DNA of 8,735 bases from Oscillospiraceae bacterium (GCA_017394565.1 JAFPXW010000244.1:1-8735), one strand, 5' to 3'. Counted from the stretch's first letter, positions 1-6,551 are shown. The notes: a model not told the origin generated them from the letters alone. Numbers and translations: made by a program.

Positions 1-18
1 CTGCACAAACAAACGAAT

Positions 19-57
19 CCCCACAGTTCATGGCTGAACTGTGGGGAATATTTTTTT
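19..57. terminator. Intrinsic terminator hairpin, probably bidirectional
   Basis: A perfect 12-bp stem (19-30 with 35-46, arm CCCCACAGTTCA) closes a 4-nt TGGC loop. On the plus strand it is followed by AATA and a run of seven T (51-57), the classic intrinsic terminator form. On the minus strand the exit is a weaker T-rich stretch (18 down to 1, with TTTGTTTG), which can still end the transcript of the kinase-like gene that stops at 89. The stronger plus-side T-run suggests that a gene left of the window converges on this point; that gene is not visible here. Confidence 0.85.
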
Positions 58-88
58 GGAATTTGAACGTCCTGTGTTTGTACCGGGA

Positions 89-832
89 TCACTCGTACTC
101 TACGACATTGACCCACTTGAGCAGAAGGTCGCGCTCCTCCTCATGCCCCTTGACGGACTGGGAAGCTGCTACGATCGGCATCCAGCGCTGAACGTACTGC
201 TTTGCGGTATCGCTCTTTTTGCAGAACAGATCGAGGTACTTGTTGGCTCTTTCCTCACCGTAGGTCAGGGAGAACTTCAGGAAGGTACGCGCCGCATCTG
301 CGGAAGCGTTGCCCTGTGTCGCGTGAGCCCAGTCGATGATGTAGTACTTGCCCTCCGGCGTGATCAGCACGTCACCGAGGCCGAGGTCGCCGTGGCAGAC
401 CTTCTTGTGCTTGGGCATGGACTCCAGACGGGTGTGCAGCTCATAGCGGGTGGTCGCATCGAGGGAAGTCTCAGAGATCTTGCGCTGCATCTTGTCCTTG
501 AGCTTGTTGAGGGCAGCCGGTGCGGTGGTCGCGTGGATGGAGAGCTGGATATCCACGAAACGGTCGAGGATCTCGTCCTCACGGGACGGATCTTCCTCCA
601 GCAGCTGCTTCATGGTCTTGCCGGGGATGTAGTCCATCACGATCTCCCACTTGTCAGCGTTCTTGCGGACTTCAACGAGCTTCGGGATCGGCAGACCGGT
701 CTCCTCGACTCTTGCCTGATTGAGCGCTTCGTTCAGGACATCGGATGTGGAGTAGTTTGCGTCGAACTGCTTGACAGCGTAGTCGCCGTCACGATAGATC
801 ACCTTGTTCGGGCGTTCGAGCAGAATTTCCAT
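89..832 (-). CDS. Phosphotransferase of the APH/choline-kinase-like family, substrate unknown
   Basis: The 247-residue protein has the small eukaryotic-type kinase fold of the aminoglycoside phosphotransferase superfamily. Visible parts are a short beta-rich N-lobe with the likely ATP-binding Lys in AVKQF (K21), a hinge near MDYIPG (66-71), the catalytic loop HGD (147-149; D149 the expected base), and the metal-binding Asp in IIDWAH (D167). The second metal ligand, normally Asn five residues after HGD, is Asp here (D154 in GLGDVL). The stretch around 170-182 (ATQGNASADAAR) resembles uncharacterised clostridial family members known to me. No signal peptide or membrane segment is seen, so it is probably cytosolic. 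An AGGAGG site lies 8 nt before this ATG and fixes the start. It follows the AdhE-like gene in the same direction across a structured repeat; no convincing promoter of its own was found. It should not be read as a resistance gene: the family also phosphorylates sugars, choline and other small alcohols. Confidence 0.85.
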   Translation of the reverse strand: MEILLERPNKVIYRDGDYAVKQFDANYSTSDVLNEALNQARVEETGLPIPKLVEVRKNADKWEIVMDYIPGKTMKQLLEEDPSREDEILDRFVDIQLSIHATTAPAALNKLKDKMQRKISETSLDATTRYELHTRLESMPKHKKVCHGDLGLGDVLITPEGKYYIIDWAHATQGNASADAARTFLKFSLTYGEERANKYLDLFCKKSDTAKQYVQRWMPIVAASQSVKGHEEERDLLLKWVNVVEYE

Positions 833-860
833 ATGTGTATCCTCCTATCGTAATTTTAAT

Positions 861-948
861 TAGGGCAATACCGCACAAAGGACAGCGCGTCAGATGCAAG
901 CAGATGATGTGCTGAGCCGTCAGGCGGTCTTTGTGCGGTGTTGCCTTA
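861..948. repeat. 88-bp imperfect palindrome with branched fold, MITE- or REP-like candidate
   Basis: The outer arms 861-880 and 929-948 pair over 20 positions, 18 Watson-Crick plus two G/T positions (869/940 and 863/946). Between them a second hairpin forms (883-892 with 905-914, two more G/T positions) and a small third one (917-919 with 925-927), giving a three-way junction. The element fills most of the gap between the AdhE-like gene (stop at 957-959) and the kinase-like gene (start at 832). On the minus strand no T-run follows the stem, so it is a poor intrinsic terminator for the adhE transcript. On the plus strand T-rich TTCTTTTT (951-958) follows. Long terminal inverted arms in an intergenic spot fit a miniature inverted-repeat element; no target-site duplication is evident. 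That identity is inference. Confidence 0.6.
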
Positions 949-956
949 GGTTCTTT

Positions 957-1649
957 TTAAGAAAGCTTGGCTTCCAGTGCATCGGCGGTCATGCCGAGGG
1001 CGTCGGCTGCATCCTGGATGAGATCCGCGCTGCCCTTGCCGCCTGCATATGCGATGGTGAGCGCATTTTCCGCGAGGGAAGCCGCACGCATCAGCGAGGT
1101 CTTGTCCGTCGCGCCGTTCAGGATGATGGAGATCGCCTGCACCGCAAAGCCGAGCGTATAATCGGAAGCATTGACGCCGCGCAGACTTTCACGTGCCGTG
1201 TGCAGGATGGCAGAAGCGGTGGAAGCATCCGGTTCTGCGACGAGATCCTCATCCACGATGACCATGTCCGGACGTGCCGCAGTCTGCGTCTTGCCCAGCG
1301 TTGTGGGGATCGTGATGAAATAGACTGTCGCGTCATACCCCTCGCGCACACCTGCTGCGACTTCCAGTGCGTCTGCACTGCCGCAAGCAACGATGCAGTC
1401 CGGCTCGAATTTCCGGCAGGACGAGAGGGTACTGCCTCCGGTGGAGATCACCGAATAGGTGATCCCCAGCTCATAGAGGCTCCTGGTGACCGGAAACAGT
1501 CCGTCATCTTGCAGCATCGCAGCATCGGTGATGATGAGGATGCGCTTTTTATCGAGTTCGTATTTCAGTTCTCTCAGTGCGATGGGCAGGCAGCCCTGAT
1601 TGAAGTAGAGCTTTCCGGGCACGAGGAACGATTGCAGATTCTCAGCCAT
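957..1649 (-). CDS. Degenerate AdhE iron-alcohol-dehydrogenase-domain paralogue, probable pseudoenzyme, coupled to adhE
   Basis: This 230-residue protein aligns along its length with the C-terminal Fe-ADH half of the AdhE encoded just upstream. Residues 2-42 match AdhE 457-497 without gaps (21 of 41 identical, including GCLP and KKR), and FEPDCI (81-86) matches AdhE 545-550. Key residues are changed: the NAD-binding GGGS becomes GSAD (90-93), the PTSSGTGSE motif becomes PTTLGKTQT (115-123), and in the DYT-anchored alignment iron ligands D663 and H667 of AdhE fall on Ala and Thr. The region of the last two histidine ligands is replaced by a short Ala-rich helical tail (206-230). Internal pieces equivalent to about AdhE 571-597 and 616-638 are missing. 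It is about half the usual Fe-ADH length. The start ATG overlaps the adhE stop (TAATG), implying translational coupling; GGTGAG 8 nt upstream could serve as a ribosome site. The frame is open throughout. An enzymatic role is unlikely; a structural or regulatory role with AdhE filaments is inference. It could alternatively be a duplication in decay. Confidence 0.85.
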   Translation of the reverse strand: MAENLQSFLVPGKLYFNQGCLPIALRELKYELDKKRILIITDAAMLQDDGLFPVTRSLYELGITYSVISTGGSTLSSCRKFEPDCIVACGSADALEVAAGVREGYDATVYFITIPTTLGKTQTAARPDMVIVDEDLVAEPDASTASAILHTARESLRGVNASDYTLGFAVQAISIILNGATDKTSLMRAASLAENALTIAYAGGKGSADLIQDAADALGMTADALEAKLS

Positions 1650-4273
1650 TACTTGTTCTCACCGTAGTAAGCCTTGAGGTACATTTCCTTGATCTCAGAA
1701 ATCAGCGGATAACGCGGGTTCGCACCGGTGCACTGGTCATCGAATGCGTCCTCGCACATCTGATCGAGTCTGTCGAGGAAGTCCTTCTCGTCAACACCGT
1801 AGTCCTTGATGGTCTTCTTGATGCCGATCACATCCTTGAGTTCTTCGAGCTTTGCGATGAAGTTCTCGAATACCTCGTTGTCGTCCTTGCCGGTCACGCC
1901 GCAGGCACGGGCGCACTCGCAGTAACGCTCCAGGGTGTGCGGATACTGATACTGGGAGAAAGTACCCATCTTGCGCGGCTTCGGATCCGCATTGAAACGC
2001 ATCACTTCGGTGATGAGCAGTGCATTGGCAACGCCGTGCGGCAGGTGATGATAAGCACCCAGCTTGTGTGCCATGGAGTGGCAAACGCCCAGGAAGGCAT
2101 TCGCAAACGCCATACCAGCCATAGTGGAAGCCGTTGCCATCTTCTCACGCGCCTGTACATTGCCGCCCTCATTGAATGCAGTCGGCAGATACTGGAAGAT
2201 CAGCTGCATTGCGCGGATCGCCAGACCGTCGGTGTAATCAGTCGCCATGACAGAAGCATAAGCCTCGAGTGCGTGCGTCATGGCGTCGATACCGGAAGCG
2301 GAAGTCAGGCCCTTCGGAGCGCTCATCATGAGGTCGGTGTCGATGATCGCCATGTTCGGCAGGAGCTGGTAGTCAGCCAGCGGATACTTCTGACCGGATT
2401 CCTGATCGGTGATGACCGCGAACGGCGTTACCTCGGAACCGGTACCGGAGGAAGTCGGAACAGCGATGAAGTAAGCCTTCTGTCCCATCTCCGGGAAGGT
2501 GTAAACTCTCTTGCGGATGTCGATGAAGCGCATTGCCATGTCGAGGAAGTCTGCCTCCGGATGCTCATAGAGTACCCACATGATCTTACCAGCGTCCATA
2601 GCGGAACCGCCGCCGAGTGCGATGATGCAGTCAGGCTCGAAGCTGCGCATTGCTTCTGCACCGAGCTGAGCAGACTTCAGCGTCGGATCCGGCTCTACAT
2701 CGGAGAATACCGTGAAGGTGATGCCCATTTCGGTCAGCTTGTCGGTGATGACCTTGGTGAAGCCGTTCTTGTACAGGAAGGAGTCGGTTACGAGGAACAC
2801 GCGCTTCTTGTTCATGACGTTCTTCAGCTCGTCGAGTGCGACCGGCAGGCAGCCCTTCTTGAAGTACACCTTCTGCGGGGTGCGGAACCAGAGCATATTC
2901 TCGCGGCGCTCAGCCACGGTCTTGATATTGATGAGGTGCTTGACACCAACGTTCTCGGAAACCGAGTTGCCGCCCCAGGAGCCGCAGCCGAGGGTCAGGG
3001 AAGGTGCAAACTTGAAGTTGTACAGATCGCCGATACCGCCGAGAGAGGACGGAGTATTCACGAGAACACGGCAGGTCTTCATTCTGTCTGCGAAGGTCAG
3101 GAGCTTCTCGCGCTCATTGACATTGTCGATCCAGAGGGAGGAGGTGTGACCGAGACCGCCTGCGTTGTTCAGGATGTCCTCAGCCTTATCCATCGCATCC
3201 TCGAAGCTGTCAGCCTTGTACATAGCGAGGATGGTGGTGAGCTTCTCGTGGGAGAATGCCTCGTCAACGGAGGTGGACTCTACCTCACCGACGATGACCT
3301 TGACTTCATCCGGAATGTCAAAGCCTGCGAGCTTTGCGATGGTGACCGGACGCTGACCAACGATCTTGGCATTCAGAGCGCCGTTGATGAGCATGGTCTT
3401 GCGGATCTTGTCCTTTTCCTCGTCGTTCAGGAAATAGCAGCCGCGGCGGATCATCTCGTCCTTGACCGCGTCGTAAACGTCCTTGTGAGCGATGATGGTC
3501 TGCTCGGTCGCGCAGATCATACCGTTGTCGAAGGTCTTGGAGTGGATGATGGAGTTGACAGCATTGATGATGTCAGCAGACTTGTCGATGACCGCAGATG
3601 CGTTACCTGCGCCGACACCGATCGCCGGAGTACCGGAAGAATAAGCTGCCTTGACCATGCCGGGACCGCCGGTCGCGAGGATGATGTCAGCTTCCTTCAT
3701 AACGGTGTTGGTCAGCTCCAGAGACGGAACATCGACCCAGCCGAACAGGCCCTTCGGTGCGCCGGCCTTCTCAGCGGCAGCCATGACGATCTTGGCTGCC
3801 TCGATGGTGCAGCCCTTTGCACGCGGGTGAGGGGAGATGATGATACCGTTGCGTGTCTTGAGTGCGAGCAGGCACTTGAAGATCTCGGTAGAGGTCGGGT
3901 TGGTGGTCGGGATGACAGCCGCGATGACACCGATCGGCTCAGCGATCTTGGTGATACCGAACTCCTTGTCCTCCTCGATCACGCCGCAGGTCTTGACATT
4001 CTTGTAGGCATTGTAGATATGCTCTGCTGCGTAGTTGTTCTTGATGACCTTATCCTCGACGATACCCATACCGGTTTCGGCAACAGCCATCTTTGCCAGC
4101 GGGATGCGTGCGTGGTTGGCAGCGAGGGCGGCTGCCTTGAAGATGGCATCCACCTGCTCCTGTGTGTAGGTCGCATACTCCGCCTGTGCCTTACGGATCT
4201 GGGCGAACTTCGCCATCAGCGCGTCAACGCTGTCAACGAAAATGTTCTCAGGAGTCTGATTTTCTTTGCTCAT
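1649..4273 (-). CDS. adhE: Bifunctional acetaldehyde-CoA/alcohol dehydrogenase AdhE
   Basis: AdhE reduces acetyl-CoA to acetaldehyde and then to ethanol, using two NADH, in the cytosol; the family is known to form filaments called spirosomes. The 874 residues match the usual length (about 860-890). The N-terminal aldehyde dehydrogenase half (about 1-445) carries the NAD-site region around GVIAAVIPTTNPTST (115-129) and the catalytic Cys254 in GMICATEQ. A linker near 446-465 leads to the iron alcohol dehydrogenase half, with GGGSAMDAGK (554-563), PTSSGTGSE (606-614) and iron ligands D663, H667, H732 and H746, all present. Nothing suggests loss of function. The ATG is preceded by AGGAG (9-nt spacing) and by a leader of about 135 nt with two hairpins and a strong promoter. 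A palindrome over the promoter points to redox control, probably by Rex. The stop codon overlaps the start of the AdhE-like partner gene. Confidence 0.98.
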   Translation of the reverse strand: MSKENQTPENIFVDSVDALMAKFAQIRKAQAEYATYTQEQVDAIFKAAALAANHARIPLAKMAVAETGMGIVEDKVIKNNYAAEHIYNAYKNVKTCGVIEEDKEFGITKIAEPIGVIAAVIPTTNPTSTEIFKCLLALKTRNGIIISPHPRAKGCTIEAAKIVMAAAEKAGAPKGLFGWVDVPSLELTNTVMKEADIILATGGPGMVKAAYSSGTPAIGVGAGNASAVIDKSADIINAVNSIIHSKTFDNGMICATEQTIIAHKDVYDAVKDEMIRRGCYFLNDEEKDKIRKTMLINGALNAKIVGQRPVTIAKLAGFDIPDEVKVIVGEVESTSVDEAFSHEKLTTILAMYKADSFEDAMDKAEDILNNAGGLGHTSSLWIDNVNEREKLLTFADRMKTCRVLVNTPSSLGGIGDLYNFKFAPSLTLGCGSWGGNSVSENVGVKHLINIKTVAERRENMLWFRTPQKVYFKKGCLPVALDELKNVMNKKRVFLVTDSFLYKNGFTKVITDKLTEMGITFTVFSDVEPDPTLKSAQLGAEAMRSFEPDCIIALGGGSAMDAGKIMWVLYEHPEADFLDMAMRFIDIRKRVYTFPEMGQKAYFIAVPTSSGTGSEVTPFAVITDQESGQKYPLADYQLLPNMAIIDTDLMMSAPKGLTSASGIDAMTHALEAYASVMATDYTDGLAIRAMQLIFQYLPTAFNEGGNVQAREKMATASTMAGMAFANAFLGVCHSMAHKLGAYHHLPHGVANALLITEVMRFNADPKPRKMGTFSQYQYPHTLERYCECARACGVTGKDDNEVFENFIAKLEELKDVIGIKKTIKDYGVDEKDFLDRLDQMCEDAFDDQCTGANPRYPLISEIKEMYLKAYYGENK

Positions 4274-4299
4274 GTACTATCTCTCCTATTCATTAGGTT

Positions 4300-4329
4300 A
4301 GACCTCATCGAAAGCTGACGAGGAGGTCT
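4300..4329 (-). promoter_or_regulatory. adhE leader hairpin proximal to the start codon
   Basis: Bases 4300-4306 (AGACCTC) pair with 4323-4329 (GAGGTCT). After one mismatch, 4308-4310 pair with 4319-4321, leaving an 8-nt loop. In the minus-strand transcript this stem ends about 26 nt before the adhE start codon and leaves the AGGAG site outside it. No T-run follows, so it is not a terminator. It may affect mRNA processing or stability; a role is inferred only from position and stem quality. Confidence 0.55.
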
Positions 4330-4332
4330 GCG

Positions 4333-4357
4333 GAAGCATTCGGGGGGTGAATGCTTC
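4333..4357 (-). promoter_or_regulatory. adhE leader hairpin distal to the start codon
   Basis: A perfect 9-bp stem (GAAGCATTC at 4333-4341 with GAATGCTTC at 4349-4357) closes a 7-nt loop that is C-rich in the minus-strand RNA. It lies three bases from the next leader hairpin, so the two could stack in tandem. No T-run follows on the minus strand. It could be a processing or stability element in the adhE leader; this is inference. Confidence 0.6.
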
Positions 4358-4414
4358 GGTACGTCGTGACGAGCTGTTTGGCATATTTCAAAAGCTGCAC
4401 TCGTCCATGTTTCT

Positions 4415-4443
4415 ATTTTATCACATTGACAATTTTTTGTCAA
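4415..4443 (-). promoter_or_regulatory. adhE promoter, sigma-A type
   Basis: Read on the minus strand, the -35 box is TTGACA (4443-4438, a perfect consensus match). A 17-bp spacer follows, then the -10 box TAAAAT (4420-4415), with an extended TGN immediately before it. Transcription should start near 4408, giving a leader of about 135 nt to the adhE ATG at 4273. It is the only convincing promoter between the atp terminator and adhE. The overlap of its -35 and spacer with an 18-bp palindrome predicts repression by steric blocking. Confidence 0.88.
4426..4443. promoter_or_regulatory. Putative Rex (NADH/NAD+ sensor) operator over the adhE promoter
   Basis: A perfect 18-bp inverted repeat, TTGACAA-N4-TTGTCAA with an all-A/T centre, covers the -35 box and most of the spacer. 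The 7-4-7 architecture and length are those of Rex operators, whose clostridial consensus is commonly given as TTGTTAA-N4-TTAACAA; each half site here matches 5 of 7 positions. adhE is a classic Rex target, derepressed when NADH is high. The link to Rex is inferred from motif and target; another dimeric repressor is possible. Confidence 0.65.
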
Positions 4444-4485
4444 TAGGTTTCGGGAGGTTTTTGGTCTGGAATCCGCCCACGGTTT

Positions 4486-4503
4486 TTGTTATTTTTTTGT
4501 CAA
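4486..4503. promoter_or_regulatory. Possible second, degenerate Rex-like site
   Basis: An 18-bp stretch beginning exactly 60 bp upstream of the first palindrome reads, on the minus strand, TTGACAA-AAAA-ATAACAA. One half is identical to the first site's half, and the other matches the canonical TTAACAA at six of seven positions. The TTGACA in it has no -10 box at a 17-bp spacing, so it is not a second promoter. The poly-A/T context makes chance similarity quite possible. Confidence 0.3.
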
Positions 4504-4667
4504 TTCTGCACAACAGGTCGGATTTTTCATGGATTAGCAGCCTGAAACTGTGCCGCTTTACAGTGGCTCCGGGTGGGATTCCCACGCTTCTGCTGGATCA
4601 TATGCGTGTGCTGCGGATGAAAATTCGTCTTGCAGGTTGCGCCTGCTAACAGGAAATGCGTGGATCC
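4504..4667. other. Intergenic DNA between the atp terminator and the adhE control region
   Basis: No credible gene, RNA gene or promoter was seen here. Two small symmetric features exist: GTGGGA-T-TCCCAC (4573-4585) and a 5-bp hairpin GCAGG/CCTGC (4632-4646). Neither carries a T-run or sits at an obvious regulatory distance, so no function is assigned. Confidence 0.5.
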
Positions 4668-4701
4668 AAAAAATCCCCCAGGGCACAGCAGCCCTGAGGG
4701 A
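4668..4701 (-). terminator. Intrinsic terminator of the atp operon
   Basis: In the minus-strand transcript an 11-bp stem (4701-4691 with 4684-4674; one G/T wobble) closes a 6-nt TGCTGT loop and is followed directly by six T (4673-4668). It starts within 6 bp of the atpC stop codon. It should separate atp transcription from the adhE unit downstream. Confidence 0.95.
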
Positions 4702-4706
4702 ATGGA

Positions 4707-5141
4707 TCATTTATGCTTGGATTCGAGCGTACCTGTCCCGTGACCGGACACAGAGAGCCGGTTGAGGGCACGCTGGAGCTTGAGGTTGGCGCGTTCCAGA
4801 CGGTCAGGCTCATCCTTGGCGGCTTCGATCTTGGCGAGTGCATCCTGACGGGAGCGTTCCGCCCAGTCGGGATCAATGTCCTCAGCCCATTCAGCCGCGG
4901 AGGACATGACAGTCGTCTTTTCATCCGAAACCTTGATGACACCCTCAGCCACAGCCGCGATGCGCTTGTCGCCGTTCTCCATCTTGACGGTGAGCGCACC
5001 GGTCTTGAGGATGGCAGCGTAGCGGGTATGACCGGCAAGAATGCCGACATCGCCCTCGGTGGTGCGGGCAATGACCTCCTGCACCTGTCCGTCGAACAGG
5101 ATGCGGTCGGGTGTAACGATCATAAAGCGGAAGGTATTCAT
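4707..5141 (-). CDS. atpC: ATP synthase F1 subunit epsilon
   Basis: Epsilon is part of the central rotor stalk of F1, next to gamma and the c-ring, and can inhibit ATP hydrolysis through its C-terminal helices. The 144-residue length is typical. The N-terminal beta-sandwich (about 1-85) includes the family pattern EGDVGILAGHTRY (49-61), and the helical C-terminal domain (about 88-135) ends in an RA..KLQRALNRL-type helix. A short Gly/Ser-rich tail (129-144) follows. GGAGGT lies 5 nt before the ATG and supports this start. It is separated from atpD by 15 bp and is the last gene of the operon, with the terminator directly after it. Confidence 0.96.
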   Translation of the reverse strand: MNTFRFMIVTPDRILFDGQVQEVIARTTEGDVGILAGHTRYAAILKTGALTVKMENGDKRIAAVAEGVIKVSDEKTTVMSSAAEWAEDIDPDWAERSRQDALAKIEAAKDEPDRLERANLKLQRALNRLSVSGHGTGTLESKHK

Positions 5142-5156
5142 AGCAGACCTCCGGAA

Positions 5157-6551
5157 TTATTCCTGCATGGACTTAGCCTTCTCGACAGCCTCGTCGATCG
5201 AGCCGACAAAGAGGAAGGCAGACTCAGGAAGGTCGTCGTGCTGACCTTCGATGATCTCCTTGAAGCCGCGGATGGTTTCCTTCAGCGGGACATACTTGCC
5301 CTGCATACCGGTGAACTGCTCCGCAACGGAGAACGGCTGGGAGAGGAAGCGCTGCACCTTACGGGCACGCTGAACGGTCTTCTTATCCTCCTCGGACAGC
5401 TCATCCATACCCATGATCGCGATGATATCCTGCAATTCGTTATAGCGCTGGAGGATGGACTGCACGGCACGGGCGGTCTCGTAATGCTCCTTGCCGACAA
5501 CCTCGGGTGCGAGGATGCGGGAGGTGGATTCCAGCGGATCAACTGCCGGATAGATACCGAGAGAAGCGATATTACGCGACAGAACGGTCGTTGCATCGAG
5601 GTGCGCGAAGGTCGTTGCCGGTGCAGGGTCAGTCAGGTCATCCGCCGGAACGTAAACCGCCTGTACGGACGTGATCGAGCCCTTGTTGGTGGAGGTGATA
5701 CGCTCCTGCAGAGCGCCCATTTCGGTCGCAAGTGTCGGCTGATAGCCAACGGCGGACGGCATACGTCCGAGCAGTGCGGAAACCTCCGAGCCAGCCTGCG
5801 TGAAACGGAAAATATTGTCGATGAACAGCAGCACGTCCTGACCTTCCTGATCGCGGAAGTACTCCGCCATCGTCAGACCGGACAGACCGACACGCATACG
5901 CGCTCCGGGGGGCTCGTTCATCTGACCGTACACGAGGACGGTCTTTTCGAGAACGCCGCTTTCCTTCATCTCGTTGTAGAGGTCGTTGCCCTCACGGGTA
6001 CGCTCGCCAACGCCGGTGAAGACGGAAATACCGCCGTGCTGGTTGGCAACGTTGTTGATCAGCTCCTGGATGAGGACGGTCTTGCCGACACCTGCACCGC
6101 CGAACAGACCGATCTTACCGCCCTTGAGGTACGGTGCGATCAGGTCGATGACCTTGATGCCGGTCTCGAGGACTTCGTTCGAGCCGGTCTGCTCCTCATA
6201 GGAGGGAGCTTCGCGGTGGATCGCCCATCTTTCGGCAGTTTCGGGAGCAGGCTTCTCGTCGATGGCTTCGCCGAGCAGATTGAACATTCTGCCGAGCGTT
6301 TCCTGACCGACCGGAACAGAGATCGGGGCGCCGGTATCGACAGCATCCATACCGCGTACCAGACCATCCGTCGAGCCCATCGAGATGCAGCGGACGATGT
6401 CGTCACCGATATGCTGTGCGACCTCGATGACGAGCTTCTGCCCGTGGTTGTCGATAGTGATGGCATTCAGCAGCTTCGGCAGGCTGTCCTTCGGAAACCG
6501 GACATCGACTACCGCGCCGATGATCTGCACGATTTTACCAATATTCTGCAT
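5157..6551 (-). CDS. atpD: ATP synthase F1 subunit beta (catalytic)
   Basis: Beta holds the catalytic nucleotide sites of F1, alternating with alpha around gamma, on the cytosolic face of the membrane. The 464 residues match the family. Motifs in order are the N-terminal beta-barrel (1-80), the P-loop GGAGVGKT (151-158), catalytic Glu183 in GERTREG, the Walker B Asp245 in LLFIDNIFRF, the MPSAVGYQPTLATEMG loop (264-279), and the DELSEED-type lever (383-389) that pushes gamma. All expected residues are present. AAAGGA sits 9 nt before the ATG. Upstream, an unusually long gap of about 295 bp filled by a hairpin-rich repeat separates it from atpG, while atpC follows after 15 bp. Confidence 0.99.
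   Translation of the reverse strand: MQNIGKIVQIIGAVVDVRFPKDSLPKLLNAITIDNHGQKLVIEVAQHIGDDIVRCISMGSTDGLVRGMDAVDTGAPISVPVGQETLGRMFNLLGEAIDEKPAPETAERWAIHREAPSYEEQTGSNEVLETGIKVIDLIAPYLKGGKIGLFGGAGVGKTVLIQELINNVANQHGGISVFTGVGERTREGNDLYNEMKESGVLEKTVLVYGQMNEPPGARMRVGLSGLTMAEYFRDQEGQDVLLFIDNIFRFTQAGSEVSALLGRMPSAVGYQPTLATEMGALQERITSTNKGSITSVQAVYVPADDLTDPAPATTFAHLDATTVLSRNIASLGIYPAVDPLESTSRILAPEVVGKEHYETARAVQSILQRYNELQDIIAIMGMDELSEEDKKTVQRARKVQRFLSQPFSVAEQFTGMQGKYVPLKETIRGFKEIIEGQHDDLPESAFLFVGSIDEAVEKAKSMQE

Noticed and set aside
846..858. A TAAAAT -10-like box just before the kinase-like gene
   Set aside because: No reasonable -35 lies 16-18 bp upstream, and the implied start would fall inside the ribosome binding site.
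861..948. A tRNA or other known structured RNA because of the branched fold
   Set aside because: There is no T-loop or anticodon arm of the right sizes, no CCA-like end, and the 20-bp outer stem is far too long for a tRNA.
957..1649. Calling the AdhE-like gene a pseudogene
   Set aside because: There is no internal stop or frameshift, the start is coupled to adhE, and its hydrophobic core pattern persists. Loss of catalytic residues alone does not make it a pseudogene, though decay remains possible.
894..1667. A 257-codon plus-strand frame opposite the AdhE-like gene
   Set aside because: The minus-strand frame has clear homology to AdhE, whereas the plus frame shows none and begins inside the palindromic repeat.
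1937..4318. A 793-codon open frame on the plus strand opposite adhE
   Set aside because: It lies antisense to an unmistakable adhE with complete motifs. Its translation resembles no family, and long antisense frames arise from the codon bias of the real gene.
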